This document shows positions 1-17,453 of a DNA stretch of 64,000 bases, one piece after another; the first letter of the stretch is position 1, and every line of letters begins with the position of its first letter. The notes under the pieces are model-generated. The model saw only the letters and a list, made by a program, of their open reading frames with translations, did not search any database and had not been told where the DNA came from. The stretch spans positions 22,317,499-22,381,498 of the forward strand of contig NC_058493.1 in NCBI RefSeq assembly GCF_020382885.2, in the 5' to 3' direction. The translations under genes and the position numbers were made by a program. The stretch comes from Scatophagus argus (lineage: Eukaryota > Chordata > Actinopteri > Scatophagidae).

Positions 1-2
1 CA

Positions 3-679
<677 letters not shown>

Positions 680-941
680 CGCGGAGCAGATTCTTGCGCG
701 AGAATTGAGAATTTAAAATAATTCAGCCACAGAAAACTCTTATGTTTAGCCTGCAAGTCATATTTCAAAGAGTGGAGGGAAAGGAGAAAAGTTCAGGGTG
801 AGTCAGAAAAAATGTAAACAAGCCACAAACTCGTAAGCTCATCTCCCTCATGTTCTGTCTTGCTCTGCTGGTCTTTCTTGCCTGCACTCCCTTTCTTCCT
901 CTTTCCAACACACCTCACTGCTTCTCTGTTTACCACCTACT

Positions 942-942
942 T

Positions 943-1014
<72 letters not shown>

Positions 1015-1022
1015 GCACACAC
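942..1022. repeat. (TC)n(CA)n microsatellite
   Basis: A run of TC dinucleotides is followed directly by CA repeats with a few TCACG interruptions, about 80 bp in total. Simple-sequence repeats of this kind give long spurious ORFs of Ser/Leu/His/Thr on both strands, which should not be annotated. Confidence 0.97.
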
Positions 1023-1810
1023 TGACACCTAGTGGTCAATTTGGAAACTTGCTATAACGCATTCTTCAAGATTAACCAACAAACTTAATAATGTGCATTA
1101 TACTGGGCAATACATGCGATATAAACACAAAATATATAAATAAATACATACACGTGTTTATGTTTAGAAATGTATACAGCATGAACAGTTATACAAGTAT
1201 AGGCTAAATATGCTTACGTCTGTGTTTACTCTGTGGTTATTTATTTATTTACATTTCTTATCTACTGAGGTCAAAGGAGGTTCTTTTAAGGTGATTCCTA
1301 AATTTTATCCAGTGTGATTTGCTACTCATTTGTAAAGTTCAAAAATGATACTGATGTGATGTATTCTTTTTCTAAAACGCAAATGCAACATATACACACA
1401 CGCTTAACAAAAATCCAATAAAACTACCATCGTTTAAAACGTTTTCATTTTCTCTCAAAGATACGATTCTGTTTATACGATCATAAAGAAAATGGTACTT
1501 TTTTCCTTGGAAATTAAATTCTTGTTATGGCACAACTATACACTCAGAAATTTAATTTAATTACGTATTTATTTCCTTGCGTCTTACTTACTTTTTTCCT
1601 TTTATTTTTGTCTATCTATGTATTAATTTATGTTTTTAGTCTTTCGGGTTTTGTATACATCGCTCTTCCGCGCCCTGTTTGTTTGCTGTTCTTGATTCCG
1701 CAATAAAGTTAAATGGGGGAAAAAAAATGTTTTGAAGGCAGAGTGCGCCTGCGTCATTCCTGGTGGAACGCAAGCTAGCAGGTAACCAGTTAGCTGAGCA
1801 TAGAACAGCG

Positions 1811-1864
1811 ATGGCGACCGACCAACGCGTACGTTACGGTCGGTTTATGTCTGCGCGTCATTGA
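1811..1864 (+). promoter_or_regulatory. Candidate upstream ORF (17 codons) in the BTBD1 leader
   Basis: An ATG at 1811 opens a 17-codon frame that stops at TGA 1862-1864, 43 bases before the BTBD1 start. Its first ten bases, ATGGCGACCG, are identical to those of the true BTBD1 start at 1908. Both ATGs have a purine at -3 and G at +4, a good Kozak context. The ORF contains a short inverted repeat (ACCGACC at 1817-1823 against GGTCGGT at 1838-1844). It matters only if transcription starts upstream of 1811, which is not known. Confidence 0.45.
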
Positions 1865-1907
1865 CAGTTCTTTGTAGAAGTACAATACAAAACAAAGGCG
1901 TGTCGTT

Positions 1908-7322
<5,415 letters not shown>

Positions 7323-7955
7323 ACTTAAAATGCATGGTGTCATGCAGGTACACTGAAACAAGGACACCTCAGACTGCTGGGAAGACTGGACTGCTTGAGA
7401 TATTAGTAGTGCCTCTGTCTATACAATGGCGTTGTACAGACATGATCAGGAATGTGGAAACAGAGTTGTGGGGAAATGACAGCTCTGGTGTGATGAAAAG
7501 TTTTATGGGCATAAACTCTACCATCAGTTATAAAGAATCTAAATACTGATGTCCTGTCTACATGTTGTTATTCTTAAGCTGCAAGTGCTAGAGTTTATCC
7601 TGCACGAGTGAAACTACAGAGACCGCTGACAATTGTTGGCCGACGCCATTTAATTTTTTTCTTATTTTATGTGTTTTTTTTGCTGATGCATTTATTGAAA
7701 GTATAGTATTTGCATATTTTTTATTGTACATTGTTTTCATTTATTCAGCAGGTGTCTTCATGTACTTTGTTTTTGTGTTAGGGATTGATGTTTGTTATGT
7801 AACTGGTACCTGTTGTAATTTATGACTTCATGTTTGCTTAGCACTTCATTAAAATGTAACAAAAAAAGGAAAAAACAAAACTTTGCAGGACTTTTATGGT
7901 CACATAAAAAAAGTATATTTTTAGCTCTTTGGCAATAAAATGTGGCAAGACCAAA
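7323..7955 (+). other. BTBD1 3' UTR with candidate poly(A) signals
   Basis: AT-rich, stop-rich sequence follows the BTBD1 stop codon. Candidate poly(A) signals are ATTAAA at 7848-7853 and AATAAA at 7934-7939. The 3' end is inferred to fall within a few tens of bases after one of them; which one is used cannot be decided from the sequence. Confidence 0.6.
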
Positions 7956-8263
7956 GTAAGATTTTTTTTCCAAAAGACACTTCCTTTAACAACCTTCAAA
8001 TCAAGTCAGTAGTTTATAATCATTCCTCTTGCTGTCACTAGGTGATGCCAGATTCTCCACATAGCCAGCTATCAAACTACTAACCAGATGAAGTCAGGAG
8101 TAAGAAGGGTGGACGTGTTGTTCCCAACTTTGGGGTTAAACCTGAGGGGTCGTGAGATGATCGAGGGGGCTACAGAAACATTTAATTTGTCTCCTTAATT
8201 ATCCAAATTAAATAATCTGAGGGAGAAAATAATTTATTTTGAACTGCGAGAGTCAAACAAATG

Positions 8264-8480
8264 TACAGGTTTACTTGAACGGGTGTGCATAAGACTGACG
8301 CTGTTGTGAACATGAAGAAATCTTAAATCATGTCTGTCATTAAGTGTCACTCAATTGAGTAAACTCAACTTCCATCGAAAATGACAATTTGCTGAAAGAC
8401 TGCAGTTATAAATGTAAATATTCCTTAATGTTCACAACAGGTGTCATGTCAGTCTTAAGCACAACCATTCAAACTAAGTG
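8264..8480. mobile_element. Long imperfect inverted repeat, MITE-like
   Basis: The left arm, about 8268-8325, contains GTGCATAAGACTGAC and GTTGTGAACAT. The right arm, about 8424-8480, is its near reverse complement, with ATGTTCACAACA and GTCAGTCTTAAGCAC followed by AACCATTCAAAC. The arms are separated by about 100 bp. A folded arm pair of roughly 55-60 bp with mismatches is the pattern of a non-autonomous DNA transposon. No target-site duplication was identified, so family and exact ends are unknown. Confidence 0.6.
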
Positions 8481-10316
8481 CTGCCAAAGTGTAAAATAGC
8501 AGAAAATAGAAACGCTCAAGTAAAGTACAAGTACTTCAGTAAATCACAAAAGCGGGATTTTACTATTGCAGGTGGCTCAGGTGGAGCTTTTTTTCTACTA
8601 CTACTTTATATACTTTAAATATGAATACTGATGCATTAGATTATTTTATGTTTTGTTTTTTGTTGACTGTAGTTGTCAAAAAATAGTGGAGTAAAAAGCA
8701 CAGTAACCGCTTCTGAAAGCATAGACATGAAGTTGATGCACAACCCTGATTCCAAAAAAGTTGAACAGAATGTGATCCTAATCCTTTTTGACATACACTC
8801 AGTGGAGTACAGTACAAATACCTAATATTTTACCAGCTCCTTTCATTTTTGTAAGTGTAGGCTTTGAAAACATTTCAGACCAATTGTTCACGGGCAACAG
8901 AAGACTGGGGAAGTTGTGTACTGCTCATAACGCACCTGTTTGGATCGTCCCACAGGTAAACTGGTTCATGGGTCACGTCATGACTGGGTGTGAGACGGGC
9001 CTCCTTGAAAGCCTCAGTTGTTTGCAAGCAGCTGTTCCGTCAATCATAATATCTTGGGGGTTATTTCAATGTTGCACAGTCCAAAATTGTAAGAGCGAGA
9101 ATTTAAGGAGTACTTGATCGTCACTAATATGTCTGAAGAACTGACGTTCAGTTTTATTTGAATCCTGCAACTGAAGATGCAAAAGGTAAGCAAGGTAATG
9201 CGTCCCTCAAATAAATAAATAATCAGCAATGTGAGCTTAATCCGAGTTGTGTTCTCCTAAATCTCCAAAGCTACAGTATGGCTACAGCACGGATGAAGAC
9301 CTCTTAAATTGCATAATTCCCACGTGCGTGTGAGGGGAACAAGGCTGCTTTAGACGGCTGTGAGTGGGCTTTGATGAGCAGAGTGAGCCACGGAGGCTGT
9401 CAGGTGAGTCACCGGGACCTGAGAGCTTCTCCCGCTGACTGCCCACTTAGACTGCCTTTGTATCAGAAAGAGCCAAGAAAATCGGTTTGAGACAGGTTTT
9501 CACCACCCACCAGACGCTAAACACTCAAAAACCAGGGAGACAAATAGACTGTGGCACTAACAGCCCTCTGCACCACGGCTGCGGTGTGTAAAAGACATTG
9601 AAGGACTTAAAGAGTCTCTACAAAACAAGCTTCATGAAAAGCCCTTGTAATGTATTCAGGTGATGGAGGGAAGTTTCCACTGATGTTAATGGGGAGTAAC
9701 TCAGCTTCTTAGAGCTATTAGGTTACAAATGACAGTGATTTGTGATGATCTTGTATATGAGGTTGTTTGTATGTCTGTGCATGAGTGGGGAGATAGATGG
9801 GCTGCCTCATTTGAACACTGGCAGCAGGGGAATAGGATTTATACCCCTCCCGTTTTTGACAACCTATGACATATGACTGCACAGGACTGAAGAGCTGCAG
9901 TCAGACTAAAGGCCTTTTTTTTCCTCCTCATTTTGCCTCAATGATGAAGTTAGTCAACATCATATTCAGTGAAAATGCCACTTCTGGTTGTGCTTCATTA
10001 TATTCTTTGTTCTATGTGGGCAAAACCACAGTGGAATGATATATGTGATCATTCAATCGTCTGAAAACAGTAATACACTCGAGGGCTTGAACGCCCACAA
10101 AATAATGAGGAAGTGACCAAAATAGGCTATAGCAATGATTGAAAAGATGTGGGCTGAAGCCAGAGCTTGTTACACCTTACGCTTTTGTCACAAGGCAGAA
10201 AACAGAACATTTATGAATAACCTACACAGTCCAAGAACGTGTATAAAATGGTAGTTATTATGTATATAAAAGTATATTTAAATATACATACATATACTCC
10301 ATTCATACATACACAC

Positions 10317-10500
10317 ATATACCGATCAGCCATCACATTAAAGTGAATAACATTAATCATATGTTTACAATATTGCAGGGAAACCTCTGGTTCTGGCAAT
10401 CATGCAGATGTACTTTGACACACACCACCAACCTAAACATTGCAGCCCAAACACACCCCCCATCACTGCAGCAATGGTTCTTCCCATAAGGAGCAGCACC
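10317..10500 (+). mobile_element. Internally deleted Tc1-like element relic, family A
   Basis: This relic begins with the terminal-repeat-like ACCGATCAGCCATCACATT at 10321, followed by GTGAATAACATTAATCAT. It then jumps to a transposase-derived piece (TTTGACACACACCACC, CCTAAACATTG). The same TIR-type end, in the opposite sense, closes the copy at 25453-26042 (AATGTTGTGGCTGGTTGGTG). The coding part is too short and too mutated to be functional. Confidence 0.65.
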
Positions 10501-12939
10501 ACCACCACAAGGTGGGGCCTCCAACCTGGAGGGCCCATCTGACCTGGGGGTATTTCGTGGTCACCGAGTTCAGAATGTTGGAGCCTTTGGGTCCTGTGCA
10601 TTGAGGATGTATACACACCTGAATGCATACTTTTGCTGTATACTATACACATATTAATACACATTTTGGTACATTCTACCTAAACATTGGGCAAAGAGAG
10701 TAAACAGCTAAGAATATTATGTGTGATGAGATATCAAGCAATTTGTTCACTACATTGTTAAACAATATTCTGAATTTAAATATTTCAGGTCATCATGAAA
10801 ATTTGACCATAGACTCACCCTCCAGCTGCTTTTGTGAATTTTTTCTTTCCTTTAAATTATTTAAACATTCACATGTTGTGATTTCATCCTCAGTGACGAT
10901 TGCTGTGCAGATTTAATGTGAAAGGGATGAGGGATGAGGCCTGAGGTGCAGACATACAAGGCAGACAGGCGGCAAAAGTGCTAGAACATAGGATGACTAT
11001 AACAGGATAAAGGCAGGTCACTTTTTTCACATAATGCAGCAGTGAAAAGGTCATCTGTAAACCCCTTTTAGAAGATGTTCCTAAAAACTGAATTGGGTTA
11101 GTATAAGACTGCCTTCAATTATTCATCCAGAAAATCGACTTCAGTGTGTAGAATTTGCCACGGTGATTAATCTTCGGTGTTCCTTTTCTTTAAATATTCT
11201 GCACATTCAGTTCGCGTGACACATCTTCACTGGCTGCAATACATTAAAAAAAAAAACATTTATGCATAATGTTCTAGTGTGAAATCCAGACCACTTCACA
11301 ACAACATCAACCTGCAGGGGTGTGGGTGTGTGTGTGATTCCTACTTGTCCAGCTGGTGGGAGTTATGCAATCTGTATTCCAGTGATGTAAGGGTGTAATT
11401 AATTACCACGTACATATATAGTTCTGTGTGGTGAGCATCATTAACCCCCTGAGCCACTGAGTCAGTGGGTGATTTAACTGGCGACTGAAACTGCTCATTT
11501 GTGACTTCTCTCGCTTTATAGTTCACAAGAGGAACGAGGAGGGTCATCAGATTTTCTCGCTGTATGAAATCCAAGCTTTACAGACATTTGCTGGAGGAAT
11601 CATGACTGGTGTGATTATAGTGAGAGTGGAGGTGTGCTGCAAAGCCCATGCAGACACACTGGACAGGTGCATAGGAAACAATGAACGGACCAGGATCTTG
11701 TGTAAGATCCTGGTCCTTGTATTCACTTCACACATACTTAGAAGTGACTGACAGTGTTGTTCATGTACCTCTCCTCACTAATAGACTTCTGAAAAATAGA
11801 TTTTTTTTGTATGACCTATTTTTCTCCAGGTTTCCAAAACATTATTTCTAGTTTGTATATGAGACTCAACTGAATTTCTTTAGTTGTTATGAGCAACTTA
11901 TTTTGTCCATTCCGTATTTTCTATTTTCATTTTTCTTTTTGTATGCTTTGGAAGTCAGTTCATGCAAGGAATGGAAAAAATAAATGTTATCTGTGATAAA
12001 AAATGAAAAGATTCTTGCTAACTCAAATCTGTGTTTATTTTCTGTTTTGCTGGCAGAAATGGGCTCCCATATTTTGATGGTTTGTACAAAACATGTCTCA
12101 TTTTTCACATCAGACATTTTGAATTCTCACAAAAGAAAAGGACAATGTAAGATATGATCAGGCGGTTATCAATCGTAGAGAGACATGGGAAGTAAAATGA
12201 ATTCCTTTACCTTACAGAAATGACTGTCATATCCAAAGAAAATCTATGCCTGTGCCTGAGAGTGTGACTTTCATTAATATTCAACAACGTAAATATTCAG
12301 AGGTGGATTGATGAAGTGCTCTGCAGGGTGTTGATGCTTGCCATCCTTAAGTGTAATTGCAGCCTTCTTAGCAATAAGCAGACAGCAGGCTGAACAATGC
12401 AAATAAATATCCATACTACACTGCTGCGTATAGGAATTAGTTTAAGGAGAAAGACATCGTATATTCAACAGTCAAATATCACCCGCAAGCCAGCATCGTC
12501 TCTGCATGGAAAAGATTCTCGGAGTAATGTGTATTGTGTGTAATTCAGATGACATGTCAGCCTGTCCTCGGGGCAGAGCACAGATTTGGACGACTGTGAT
12601 GCACAGGACAGTGAATGTAACGTCTTGGCAGATGGCTCAGCTGATTGGAGCTCGGTACTCTCCAAGTTCTTGGTTATACAGAGTAAACAGGGTGTTTGAT
12701 AACTATTGGCTCTATTATCAGTGTTAGAAAGCAAAAGTAAAGTTCATTTGCTCAAGTATTTACAGTAAATTTTTAGGTACTTTTCTTTTTGAGGTATTTA
12801 CTTATTTATACTTTGACTTCACAACGTTATTACTATTACTAATTATTGTTAGTTTGACAATTTCTAGATGCTTTCTGTGCTAAAACTGATAAATATAATA
12901 TATATAAGGACTTTGTTCTTCTTTCCTCTCTCATTAAAC

Positions 12940-13015
12940 ATCTTACGACCCGTCAGATTGTTCTTGTGACTCCTTGGATGGGGCTCAACCCCCGGGTTGG
13001 GAACCACTGGACAAG
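12940..13015. repeat. Dispersed repeat fragment, inverted relative to 8111-8180
   Basis: ACGACCCGTCAGATTG and CAACCCCCGGGTTGGGAACC here correspond to the reverse complement of the 8111-8180 stretch, which contains GTTCCCAACTTTGGGGTTAA and CTGAGGGGTCGTGAGATGA. This looks like a recurrent fish repeat present as an inverted pair about 4.8 kb apart. Its full length and class are not clear. Confidence 0.5.
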
Positions 13016-13098
13016 ACAACCAAGATAAAGGTATTTACAATTAGCACCACCTCCACCATCAACAACAGTAACTTGCTGCTTACACATTACACATTGAA

Positions 13099-13434
13099 TC
13101 CCTGGTGGTCTAGAGGTTAGGATTCGGCGCTGTCACCGCAGCAGGCCTGAGGTGATCAAGGTGATCGGAAGGTTGGCGGTTTGATTCCCCCACCAGATGG
13201 ACAGGAAAAATTTGGGTGTGGTGGAGTGATTAATGTAAAAAATGCTCCCCCTCTCCATTAGTTGGCTGATGTGCCCTTGAGCAAGGCATTTAACCCCCAG
13301 TTTGCTCCCCGGGTGCTTGATAGTTGCAGCCCACTGCTCCTGTGTGTTTCACTGCATGTTGTGTGTGTTTCAATCAGCGATGGGTTAAATGCAGAGAAGT
13401 AATTTCCCATCTTGGGATTAATAAAGTAAATAAG
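13099..13434 (+). mobile_element. tRNA-derived SINE (copy 2, with tRNA-like head)
   Basis: The head reads TCCCTGGTGGTCTAGAGG then TTAGGATTCGGCGCTGTCAC, which closely follows the 5' half of a eukaryotic tRNA-Glu, including an A-box. A B-box-like GGTTTGATTCC lies at 13178-13188. An insertion of about 15 bp in the arm region and an altered anticodon loop show that it is not a tRNA gene. The body carries GAGCAAGGCATTTAACCCCC and GCCCACTGCTCCTGTGTG. The tail CTTGGGATTAATAAAGTAAA resembles the 3' end of fish LINE/SINE pairs. Two headless copies lie at 3810-4002 and 56400-56632. Confidence 0.8.
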
Positions 13435-14689
13435 ATTTTTAAAAAATTATGCATCAGTATTAATAGTATTATTATGAGATATATTCTGTGAACAATACAT
13501 CTGTCACAGGATACTATAGCACAAGTGCTTTTACAAGTCCATAATATTTTGAATGCAGAACTTTTACTAGCATTAGAGTATGTTATAACATGTTTTTGTC
13601 TTTGTACATTTACTGAGTACTTCCTCCACCTCTGAGTATTCCTAAAGCCTGCCTTCATCTCCCTGTGGAGGTACCACCAGATATAATCAGAATAACAAGC
13701 TCCCCTTGGCAGCCGAAGAGTCCACTGTCTTCACACGGATGACCTGAGCGGCTGTGAGATTAGCTTACAGAGCATGCAGTTGGATGAGCAAGGGACAAGA
13801 TGTCATCAAACCAGATCTGCAGCGGCAACTATTAGAGTCTGTTCTTCCGTCTGTGCTGCATGTGTGAGTGTAGGCCTACTATCTGCACGTGGGTGTTCAT
13901 GTGACAGGGTGCTATTGTTTACAGATCTGTATGTACCTCACAACGCTAGGAGCATTTATTTCAATAGAAAGAGCAAAGCAAGAGCACTCTGCCATTCGCA
14001 CACGTCACACGCTACATGAACACTCCCCACTGTCTGCTGGGGGCAGGCTGGCCTGAGCCAACCTTAGCCCCTGCACTCTCCAACACCAGATGTAGGTCGC
14101 TGAGTGCTGCAGGGGCTGGGGGATGTGGTGTCTGTATGTGTGTGTGTGTGTCGGTGGGGAGGTTGTGGTGTTTTGTGCACAAACGTGTATGTGTGTATGC
14201 ACTCAGATGGGGGGGTAGAGTGGTGATTGTACTGGATGAGTTCATCATCAAGGACATGGCCTCCAGCACACTGTCTCCATTGCTGTCACTTTGCATCGTC
14301 ACAAACAGGCCACATAAAGCCTGACAGCGGCAGACCAGATCGAGGGGGGACTCTCACTGGTCCCTCACTGTGACTCTCTCTTTCTCCATTGTTTTCCTTC
14401 TCTTACATCCTCATTCTCATGCACTAACAGCTTATTAATTAAAATATAATAGGCGAAGGATTTGATTAATGGGGACACTAAAGGTTTCATAAACTCATAT
14501 GCAGCAGGATGGTGGATGAATCCGTAACTGCAAAAATGTTGTGCTGATTTTCCTTTCTTAGTATAGCAATAATGTATCAAATTTAAAACTACATTTAAAT
14601 TTGAAGCAGGTTGTGAGCATGTAGTGTGTTCACAAAGTGACAAGAGAGAGATTGTAAAGCCGTGGTAGCAGCTCTGAGAGACTGAGCTA

Positions 14690-15080
14690 AATGCTAACAT
14701 CATTGTGCAAACTTGTTCATAATGAATGCTAACGCGCTGATGTTTAGCAATTGTAATGTTTACATATAGCATGTAAGTCTGCTAACATTCACTAATTAGC
14801 ACGTCACATGAAGTACAGCTGAGGCCACTGGGAATGATGTGATTTTCATGAGAAACATGACCTTCCTGACCCTTAAAGAAACAGTTTGCCAGTTGCTACA
14901 TTAACCACATATAATGTGTAAAGGACTTTTTTGTACTTGTTTACAGTGTTTGTGCTAAGCTAAACTAGCTGCTGGCTATAGCTTTATAAATGACAGACTC
15001 AGCTAACTCTCAACAAGCAAATGTGTGTCCACAAAAGTTCATCTATTTATTAAACTGTAAAGCCATATTTGTTTTCAGGA
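14690..15080. repeat. Decayed fish interspersed repeats
   Basis: The first part contains repeated GCTAACAT-type words (TAAATGCTAACATCATTG, GCTGATGTTTAGCAATTG, GAAGTACAGCTGAGGC). The second contains TTAAAGAAACAGTTTGCC and GCTAAGCTAAACTAGCTGC. I recognise both, from memory, as recurring teleost repeats. Borders are approximate and the copies are old. A 135-codon antisense open frame overlaps the first part and is not considered a gene. Confidence 0.4.
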
Positions 15081-16424
15081 CACTAATTTCTTTTCTAAGC
15101 CACGAAAATGCAACAATTAGAGTTTGAGATTTCTCTGCCCATAAATCGGTTTTGCTTACTTAACGTCTCTGTGAACACCGAGCAATCTATGGTGAAGTTT
15201 CTTTAATCTAAACTGATTACAGTGGTAATGGCAGCCTTCCCCGCTGTGCCAGTTTCAGCACATCCCCCACACACTTTCTTCCTAACCTCCTCCCTCCCTC
15301 ATCACAGCTGATTGCACCGCCGAAGTCCAAATGAACTGTTAACCCCGTCTTCGCCAAGGCCATAAATAGAAGCCACAGAGTGGCATTCAGGCAGTGATAA
15401 AACAAAGAAGAATGTTGCTGCTTATGCTGCAGATCAGTGGACTAAGCTAGTGTGTCCAAAGTCACCCTTTGTTACTTAACTGGGATCAGTTGTGAATGGA
15501 CCAAGATACACAAGAGCTGCATCTTTAGGCTACATGTGTCATAGTCGATGATGCATGAAGTAATAATGTATTAATGATGCACATGAATATTTCAGTGGCT
15601 GTTCACACTGTGAACTATTGGTTAAAGGCTTCCGAGCCATTTGCTGTGAATGCTGCTTTCCCTCCACACACAGTGCGGTCGCTCAGGCCACACGGTTTAA
15701 TGTACCACCTTCTACACTGACTTTAATGGCTGAAACCGTAGCAAAATGTGGCTTCAATAAATTCTTGATTTGAATCAAGATTTTGAGTTGTTGTTCAACA
15801 AACATGTTTAAATAAATTAAATTAAAAATCTAGCCAGGGTGCACTGGGACCATCACAAAATTTGTCACATCTGAAAATGTAATTTATTAATAAAGTGACC
15901 TCATATAATATGGGTAAGCTATATACCATCTTAACAGTGATATGATCCCAGTGGTCCCAAACCCAAAATTACTTTGACAGCACTGGTCAGGTTGCTCTCT
16001 CTGCGCCGTTTGGTGTGAGAATCTTAAATCTATCACTTCTAAGAAAGCAAATGTGTCTTGACACATTCAGTTAAAAAATAGGATTTCATAAATGCAGGTT
16101 GCACTGTCAGCAAAGACACTTTGAGGTGCACGGTTAGGTGTAGCAAAGAGATGTTTTTTGCAGCCTTGTAATAAAATTAAATGATTACCCCAAAAGAAAT
16201 AAACTGAAATGGGAAATGCATGAGGGGCCTTAGAAAATTGGCTCATAGTCCAGATCCAGCTCCTGAGTGGGTAGTGTGAGATCTCTACTACAAAGCAGTA
16301 ACGTCTATAAATCTATGATTCCTTACAAGCCGTTGAAACAAACCAAGGTCTACTTGCAAGCCCTTGTGGCAGTATGCAGTATGGCCTATAGATGTATGTG
16401 TGTGTACATTTCAAGAGCAGCTCA

Positions 16425-16655
16425 GGAACATCTCAAGGGCCACAACAACAGCCTGCAGACTCCCCAGATCCCAACCTGTTCGAGAATGTGTGGGATGCAC
16501 CAGTAAATAAACTGAATCCACCTGGAGGCCTCAGCCTCAAAGCACAGGACCGAAAGGATCCGTAAAATACCCCCAGAGGTCCCGTGTCCCCTCCCCTGAG
16601 AGGTCAGAGCTTTTTTGGCAGCACAAAGGGGACATACAAAAGATCAAGCAGGTGT
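16425..16655 (+). mobile_element. Tc1-like relic, family A (3' transposase part)
   Basis: The words CCCCAGATCCCAACC, GTGTGGGATG, CACCTGGAGGCC, CACAGGACCGAAAGGAT, GAGAGGTCAGAGC and GGCAGCACAAAGGGGAC occur in the order expected for the 3' third of the same Tc1 element type seen at 25453-26042 (compare CCCCAGAACCCAG, TCCATGGAGGCG and TTGGTGGCACAAGTGGGA there). It is very diverged, with no open frame or clear terminal repeat. Confidence 0.5.
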
Positions 16656-16680
16656 ACATACATCTATAAGTGTATAAGAG

Positions 16681-16710
16681 TGTGTGTGTGTGTGTGTGTG
16701 CGCGCGCGCC
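16681..16710. repeat. (TG)n(CG)n alternating purine-pyrimidine tract
   Basis: Ten TG units are followed directly by four CG units. Alternating TG/CG of this kind is the classic sequence able to form left-handed Z-DNA. It lies just downstream of the expected RAMAC 3' end. Confidence 0.9.
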
Positions 16711-16836
16711 TTGAATCACCAGTTCCATCCAACAAATTGTTAAAATGTTTGTGTACTGACTAAAACTGAAAAAGTTACATTTTGTTAAACATCCATAACT
16801 TCACAAAACAGAAGTCATCACTTAAGAAAATACATG

Positions 16837-17453
16837 TTTATTGACAACAGCTCAGTTCATAAGTATTGCTATATAATGTGACAGAGAAAAATAAAGCTTA
16901 ATTACAAATAGATTTCTTCTGGAAACTGTTCACTGTTTGCAACAATACTGTACTGTATATTTCATAACACTCTGATATCAAAGCATGTGAAGGATGAAGC
17001 GGCAAAACTATGTGAACACAAACCAAGTCCTGAGTCACATTTCCCAGTTACAATGTGATAATCAAATATTTTTAAAAACAGCCCACACACCTCATATATT
17101 AAAAGAAGAAGTTGTTATTTTCAGTGTCATTTTCAGTAAGAGTTCCATTATTGAGAACTCCAAGCATGTTCTTATTATCGTTCCCAAGAAACGTACAGTC
17201 CTATGATTACAGGGCTGAGCACGAGTACCTGCTTCCTATTTTGTATTCAAACAATAAAAATTAGATATTGCAATACTGTAAAAGTCCCATACAATTTCAA
17301 TGATGGACAGTAAATTATTAACAACGATCTACTGCACAGCCCTTTCTTATGAGACTGCGGCAATGAGAGTCACCCCCCCCCAAAAAAAAGAATGAGTGAA
17401 AATGAATGAGAATACTATGAATACTGACAACACCTGAGAGACTAGAGCAGATC
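16837..17453 (-). other. RAMAC 3' UTR with candidate poly(A) signal
   Basis: The stretch downstream of the RAMAC stop is AT-rich and non-coding. TTTATT at 16837-16842 reads AATAAA on the minus strand and is the best candidate poly(A) signal, giving a 3' UTR of about 0.6 kb. This is inferred, since no transcript data are available. Confidence 0.5.

Larger units (their letters stand above)
680..1907. promoter_or_regulatory. Divergent TM6SF1/BTBD1 intergenic region
   Basis: About 1.2 kb separates the TM6SF1 ATG (679, minus) from the BTBD1 ATG (1908, plus), so both 5' UTRs and both core promoters should lie here. The TM6SF1 side (680-850) is followed by a TC/CA microsatellite, then by AT-rich DNA (1050-1700). 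The last 180 bp before BTBD1 are CpG-richer and look like the BTBD1 promoter/leader. No TATA box is obvious at either end. Transcription start sites cannot be fixed from sequence alone. Confidence 0.55.
7956..16830. other. Gene-poor BTBD1-RAMAC spacer, mostly repeat relics
   Basis: I find no convincing exon in this 9 kb. It holds an inverted-repeat element (8264-8480), an inverted pair of repeat fragments (8111-8180 and 12940-13015), Tc1 relics (10317-10500 and 16425-16655), a SINE with a tRNA-like head (13099-13434) and decayed fish repeats around 14690-15080. Open frames of 60-135 codons occur on both strands, but none resembles a known protein or shows splice-linked partners. In human, C15orf40 sits in this interval; it was not recognised here. 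Confidence 0.55.

Noticed and set aside
848..1057. Overlapping 60-65 codon open frames on both strands
   Set aside because: They are products of the TC/CA microsatellite and give only Leu/Ser or Thr/His (plus strand) or Cys/Val (minus strand) repeats.
13099..13190. A functional tRNA-Glu gene
   Set aside because: Acceptor stem pairing fails, the anticodon loop is altered, and an insertion disrupts the arms. The SINE body follows directly.
14365..14772. 135-codon minus-strand open frame
   Set aside because: It lies over decayed interspersed repeats, has no family resemblance and has no splice partners.
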